Shown here: positions 5,693 through 7,875 of the stretch, in pieces
Position numbering within the stretch: position 1 is the first letter of the stretch
Layout of the letters: every line of letters starts with the position of its first letter
Source: Singulisphaera sp. GP187
GTDB lineage: Bacteria > Pseudomonadota > Gammaproteobacteria > Burkholderiales > Burkholderiaceae_C
Assembly: GCA_943327965.2 (NCBI GenBank)
Contig: CALPYQ020000056.1
Location: 1-7,875 of the forward strand
DNA length: 7,875 nt
Direction of reading: 5' to 3'
The notes under the pieces: generated by a model
Told to the model about the DNA's origin: nothing
The model's input: only the letters and a program-made list of their open reading frames with translations
Database searches by the model: none
Program-made: the position numbers and the translations under genes

Positions 5693-6451
5693 ATGGACAT
5701 CCAAGGCAAGGTTTTCATTGTGACCGGCGGCGCATCAGGCCTGGGCGAGGGCACGGCACGCATGCTGGCAGCCAACGGCGGGAAAGTGGTTATCGCAGAC
5801 ATGCAAGTCGAAAAAGGCGAAGCCGTTGCAAAGGAATTGGGCGGTGCTTTTCTAAAGTGCGACGTGAGCAACGAAGCCGATGGACAAGCTGTGGTTGCCA
5901 AAGCTGTTTCCATGGGCAAGCTCGTTGGCCTGGTCAATTGCGCGGGTATTGCCCCAGCAGAAAAAACCGTTGGAAAGAACGGCGCACACCCCTTGGCGAC
6001 TTTCAGCAAAACAGTCATGGTCAACTTGGTTGGCACTTTCAACATGATACGTTTGGCCTCCGAAGCCATGTGTCAAAACGAACCCGAGCCAACCGGCGAG
6101 CGTGGGGTCATGATTTCAACTGCTTCTGTTGCCGCATACGACGGCCAAATTGGTCAAGCCGCTTACTCGGCCTCCAAAGGCGGTGTGGTGGGCATGACTC
6201 TGCCAATTGCACGCGACTTAGCGCGTAACGGCATTCGCAACATGACCATTGCCCCCGGTATTTTTGGAACTCCCATGGTGTTTGGGATGCCTCAAGCTGT
6301 CCAAGATGCCCTGGCTGCGGCAGTGCCCTTCCCTAGTCGCTTGGGCACGCCCAATGACTACGCCAAATTGGTAAAACACATTTTAGAAAACGACATGCTG
6401 AACGGTGAAGTCATTCGTTTAGATGGCGCCATTCGACTCGCGCCAAAGTAA
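5693..6451 (+). CDS. 3-hydroxyacyl-CoA dehydrogenase type II (HSD10-like short-chain dehydrogenase)
   Basis: NAD-dependent short-chain dehydrogenase/reductase, 252 residues, resembling HSD17B10. It would oxidise 3-hydroxyacyl-CoA or 2-methyl-3-hydroxybutyryl-CoA in fatty acid or isoleucine breakdown. Visible are TGGASGLG (11-18) for the cofactor, D36 favouring NAD over NADP, NCAG (82-85), N111, and the catalytic S145, Y158 and K162 in [11 protein letters not shown]. The runs [23 protein letters not shown] and the ending [12 protein letters not shown] are strongly typical of this subfamily rather than of generic SDRs or PhaB. ATG 5693 follows AGGAG (5682-5686) by 6 bases; an in-frame GTG at 5582 lacks family sequence and lies in control DNA. 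It diverges from ahpC with 212 bases between. A gamma-glutamyltransferase gene follows after 36 bases, probably in one transcript. The exact substrate cannot be read from the sequence. Confidence 0.92.
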   Translation: MDIQGKVFIVTGGASGLGEGTARMLAANGGKVVIADMQVEKGEAVAKELGGAFLKCDVSNEADGQAVVAKAVSMGKLVGLVNCAGIAPAEKTVGKNGAHPLATFSKTVMVNLVGTFNMIRLASEAMCQNEPEPTGERGVMISTASVAAYDGQIGQAAYSASKGGVVGMTLPIARDLARNGIRNMTIAPGIFGTPMVFGMPQAVQDALAAAVPFPSRLGTPNDYAKLVKHILENDMLNGEVIRLDGAIRLAPK

Positions 6452-6462
6452 GTCATACACTT

Positions 6463-6485
6463 GGCCTTCCATCGAATGGAGGGCC
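6463..6485 (+). promoter_or_regulatory. Hairpin that holds the ribosome binding site of the gamma-glutamyltransferase gene
   Basis: GGCCTTCCAT (6463-6472) pairs over its full 10 bases (one G-U pair) with ATGGAGGGCC (6476-6485) across a 3-base loop. The 3' arm contains GGAGGG (6478-6483), the only ribosome binding site for ATG 6488. No U run follows, so it is not a terminator. The dehydrogenase stop (6449-6451) is 12 bases before the stem, close enough for a terminating ribosome to open it. Confidence 0.65.
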
Positions 6486-6487
6486 GT

Positions 6488-7875
6488 ATGAATTTCTTGC
6501 AAGACTTCCGACAACTTAGGGTTGCGGTTGTCCTTTGGACTTGCAGTTTTTCATTCCAGGCATTTGGGCAATCGGTCAACCCGACTGATTTAACACGCCT
6601 ACCTTCAGAACCTTTGACCAACAATTCAAAGAAAGGTTGGGCCACCCAAGGATTTGCAGTGGCCAGCGCCAATCCACTGGCCACCCAGGCAGGCTACGAA
6701 GTTCTGAAATCTGGCGGCGCCGCCATTGATGCTGCTGTTGCCATTCAAATGGTTTTGACCTTGGTAGAACCCCAATCAAGTGGCATTGGAGGCGGTGCTT
6801 TTATCCTTCATCATGATGGGCTGCGCATTCAGGCTTACGACGGTCGTGAAATTGCGCCAGCGGCTGCGCATGAAAATCTTTTTTTAGACATCCACGGTAA
6901 ACCCATTTCTTTTCAAGCCGCGGTTGCCAGTGGGCTCTCGGTGGGTGTGCCCGGCACACTCAGTGTGTTGGAGTTGGCGCACCGCGAACATGGCAAACTG
7001 CCTTGGTCTCGCTTAATTCAACCCGCTATTGACTTGGCTTTGAGTGGCTTCGTGATCAGTCCTCGACTGCATGCCGCATTGTTAGAAACGCCTGATTTAA
7101 AAAATGATGCCGCTGCTCGTCATTATTTTTTCGGTCCACAGGGTCAGCCTCATCCAGTGGGGCATCTTTTGAAAAATCCAGAACTGGCAATCGTTCTCAA
7201 AGACATTGCAGCAAGGGGCTCAATGGCTTTGAAAGAAGGCCTATGGGCCCAAGCCATGGTGAACAAAGTACAGGGCCATCCATTACGTCCTGGCACTCTG
7301 ACTTTGCATGATCTAAGCAGTTACAAAGCCCAAAAACGAGAGGCCCTGTGCTTTGACTATTCGGTCAAATTACCCAAGCGAGACTTCAAGGTTTGCGGAT
7401 TTCCACCGCCCAGTTCCGGCGTTTTGACCATGGGGCAAATATTGGGCATATTGAATCAAACGCCGGCAGCTCATATGTCCTTGATACAAGGCTTACCCTC
7501 TTCTGATTGGCTGCATTTTTACAACGAATCTGCAAAGCTAGCATTTGCGGATCGCGCCCAATTTATTGCAGATCCAGACTTTGTTGCAGCACCAGGCGGC
7601 CGTTGGGAAAATCTTTTAAACCCCAATTATCTGATCCAAAGAAGTCGACTCATCGGCAATCAAAGCATGAAAGTTGCACAAGCAGGTCAACCTGTCTCGC
7701 AGCCTAGCGCTTGGGCACCCATGCCGCACCAAACCGAATATGGCACCAGCCACATCAGTGTGGTCGATTCGGCAGGACGCGCCCTTGCCATGACCACCAC
7801 CATCGAGGCCAGTTTTGGCTCAAGGTTAATGGTCAATTCAGAGCGTGGCAATGTGGGTGGCTTCTTGTTGAACAA
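6488..7875 (+). CDS. ggt: Gamma-glutamyltransferase (gamma-glutamyltranspeptidase), 3' end cut by window
   Basis: Periplasmic N-terminal nucleophile hydrolase that splits the gamma-glutamyl bond of glutathione and related compounds and matures by self-cleavage. 462 residues are visible of the usual 550-600. A signal peptide (hydrophobic VAVVLWTCSFSFQAFG, likely cut near residue 28) is followed by FAVASANPLATQAGYEVL and GGAAIDAAVA, then EPQSSGIGGGAFI. YDGREIAP places R120 as the expected ligand of the gamma-glutamyl carboxylate. FPPPSSG lies at 305-311. The self-cleavage and catalytic threonine is T420 in GTSHISVVD, so nearly all of the large subunit is present, with about 43 residues of the small subunit ending in GGFLLN. 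The start ATG 6488 has GGAGGG 4 bases upstream, masked by a hairpin. The frame is intact and the key residues are present, so an active enzyme is likely. Confidence 0.94.
   Translation, partial: MNFLQDFRQLRVAVVLWTCSFSFQAFGQSVNPTDLTRLPSEPLTNNSKKGWATQGFAVASANPLATQAGYEVLKSGGAAIDAAVAIQMVLTLVEPQSSGIGGGAFILHHDGLRIQAYDGREIAPAAAHENLFLDIHGKPISFQAAVASGLSVGVPGTLSVLELAHREHGKLPWSRLIQPAIDLALSGFVISPRLHAALLETPDLKNDAAARHYFFGPQGQPHPVGHLLKNPELAIVLKDIAARGSMALKEGLWAQAMVNKVQGHPLRPGTLTLHDLSSYKAQKREALCFDYSVKLPKRDFKVCGFPPPSSGVLTMGQILGILNQTPAAHMSLIQGLPSSDWLHFYNESAKLAFADRAQFIADPDFVAAPGGRWENLLNPNYLIQRSRLIGNQSMKVAQAGQPVSQPSAWAPMPHQTEYGTSHISVVDSAGRALAMTTTIEASFGSRLMVNSERGNVGGFLLN

Noticed and set aside
5693..6451. Dehydrogenase as PhaB acetoacetyl-CoA reductase
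   Set aside because: The [23 protein letters not shown] and [12 protein letters not shown] signatures and D36 point to the NAD-dependent HSD10 group.

Overview
The window is ordinary chromosomal DNA from a betaproteobacterium. It is most likely Burkholderiales, of the kind found among moderate-GC freshwater Comamonadaceae such as Limnohabitans relatives. That placement is inferred from the phasin type, the ahpC-ahpF pair, the HSD10-type dehydrogenase and general protein style; I could not run a search. There are seven protein-coding genes, two of them cut by the window ends. No RNA genes, insertion sequences, CRISPR arrays or phage genes are visible, and no stretch longer than about 215 bases lacks a gene.

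Left part (1-1706). A zinc-dependent deacetylase of the histone deacetylase superfamily runs leftwards off the window from base 882. It diverges from a phasin gene (1087-1629) that encodes a surface protein of polyhydroxyalkanoate granules. The 204-base gap between them carries two near-identical TGCTGCA(A/C)TGCAACA boxes in phasin promoter positions. They look like operators for PhaR, the polymer-sensing repressor. A strong symmetric terminator (1674-1706) separates the phasin from the next, converging gene.

Middle (1728-4739). A patatin-like lipoprotein hydrolase (minus strand) and a small DUF423 membrane protein (plus strand) diverge from only 35 bases, so their promoters must overlap each other's genes. 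The DUF423 gene runs tail to tail into ahpF with a 44-base overlap. The likely ahpF terminator lies inside the DUF423 coding sequence, on the opposite strand.

Peroxide defence (3174-5480). ahpC and ahpF lie in that order on the minus strand, 177 bases apart. AhpC reduces hydrogen peroxide and organic peroxides, and AhpF recharges it with NADH. A good OxyR-type site lies upstream of ahpC, directly against a weak promoter. A stem-loop begins the predicted ahpC leader, and another stem-loop lies just after the ahpC stop.

Right part (5655-7875). A type II 3-hydroxyacyl-CoA dehydrogenase (HSD10-like short-chain dehydrogenase) diverges from ahpC. A perfect 8+8 inverted repeat lies over its promoter and leader. 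It is followed after 36 bases by a periplasmic gamma-glutamyltransferase gene that runs off the end. The ribosome binding site of that gene lies inside a strong hairpin, which suggests translational coupling.

I did not find an unknown multi-gene system. The value of the window is in its regulatory architecture: tandem PhaR-like boxes, a shared OxyR region, an embedded terminator and a masked ribosome binding site.
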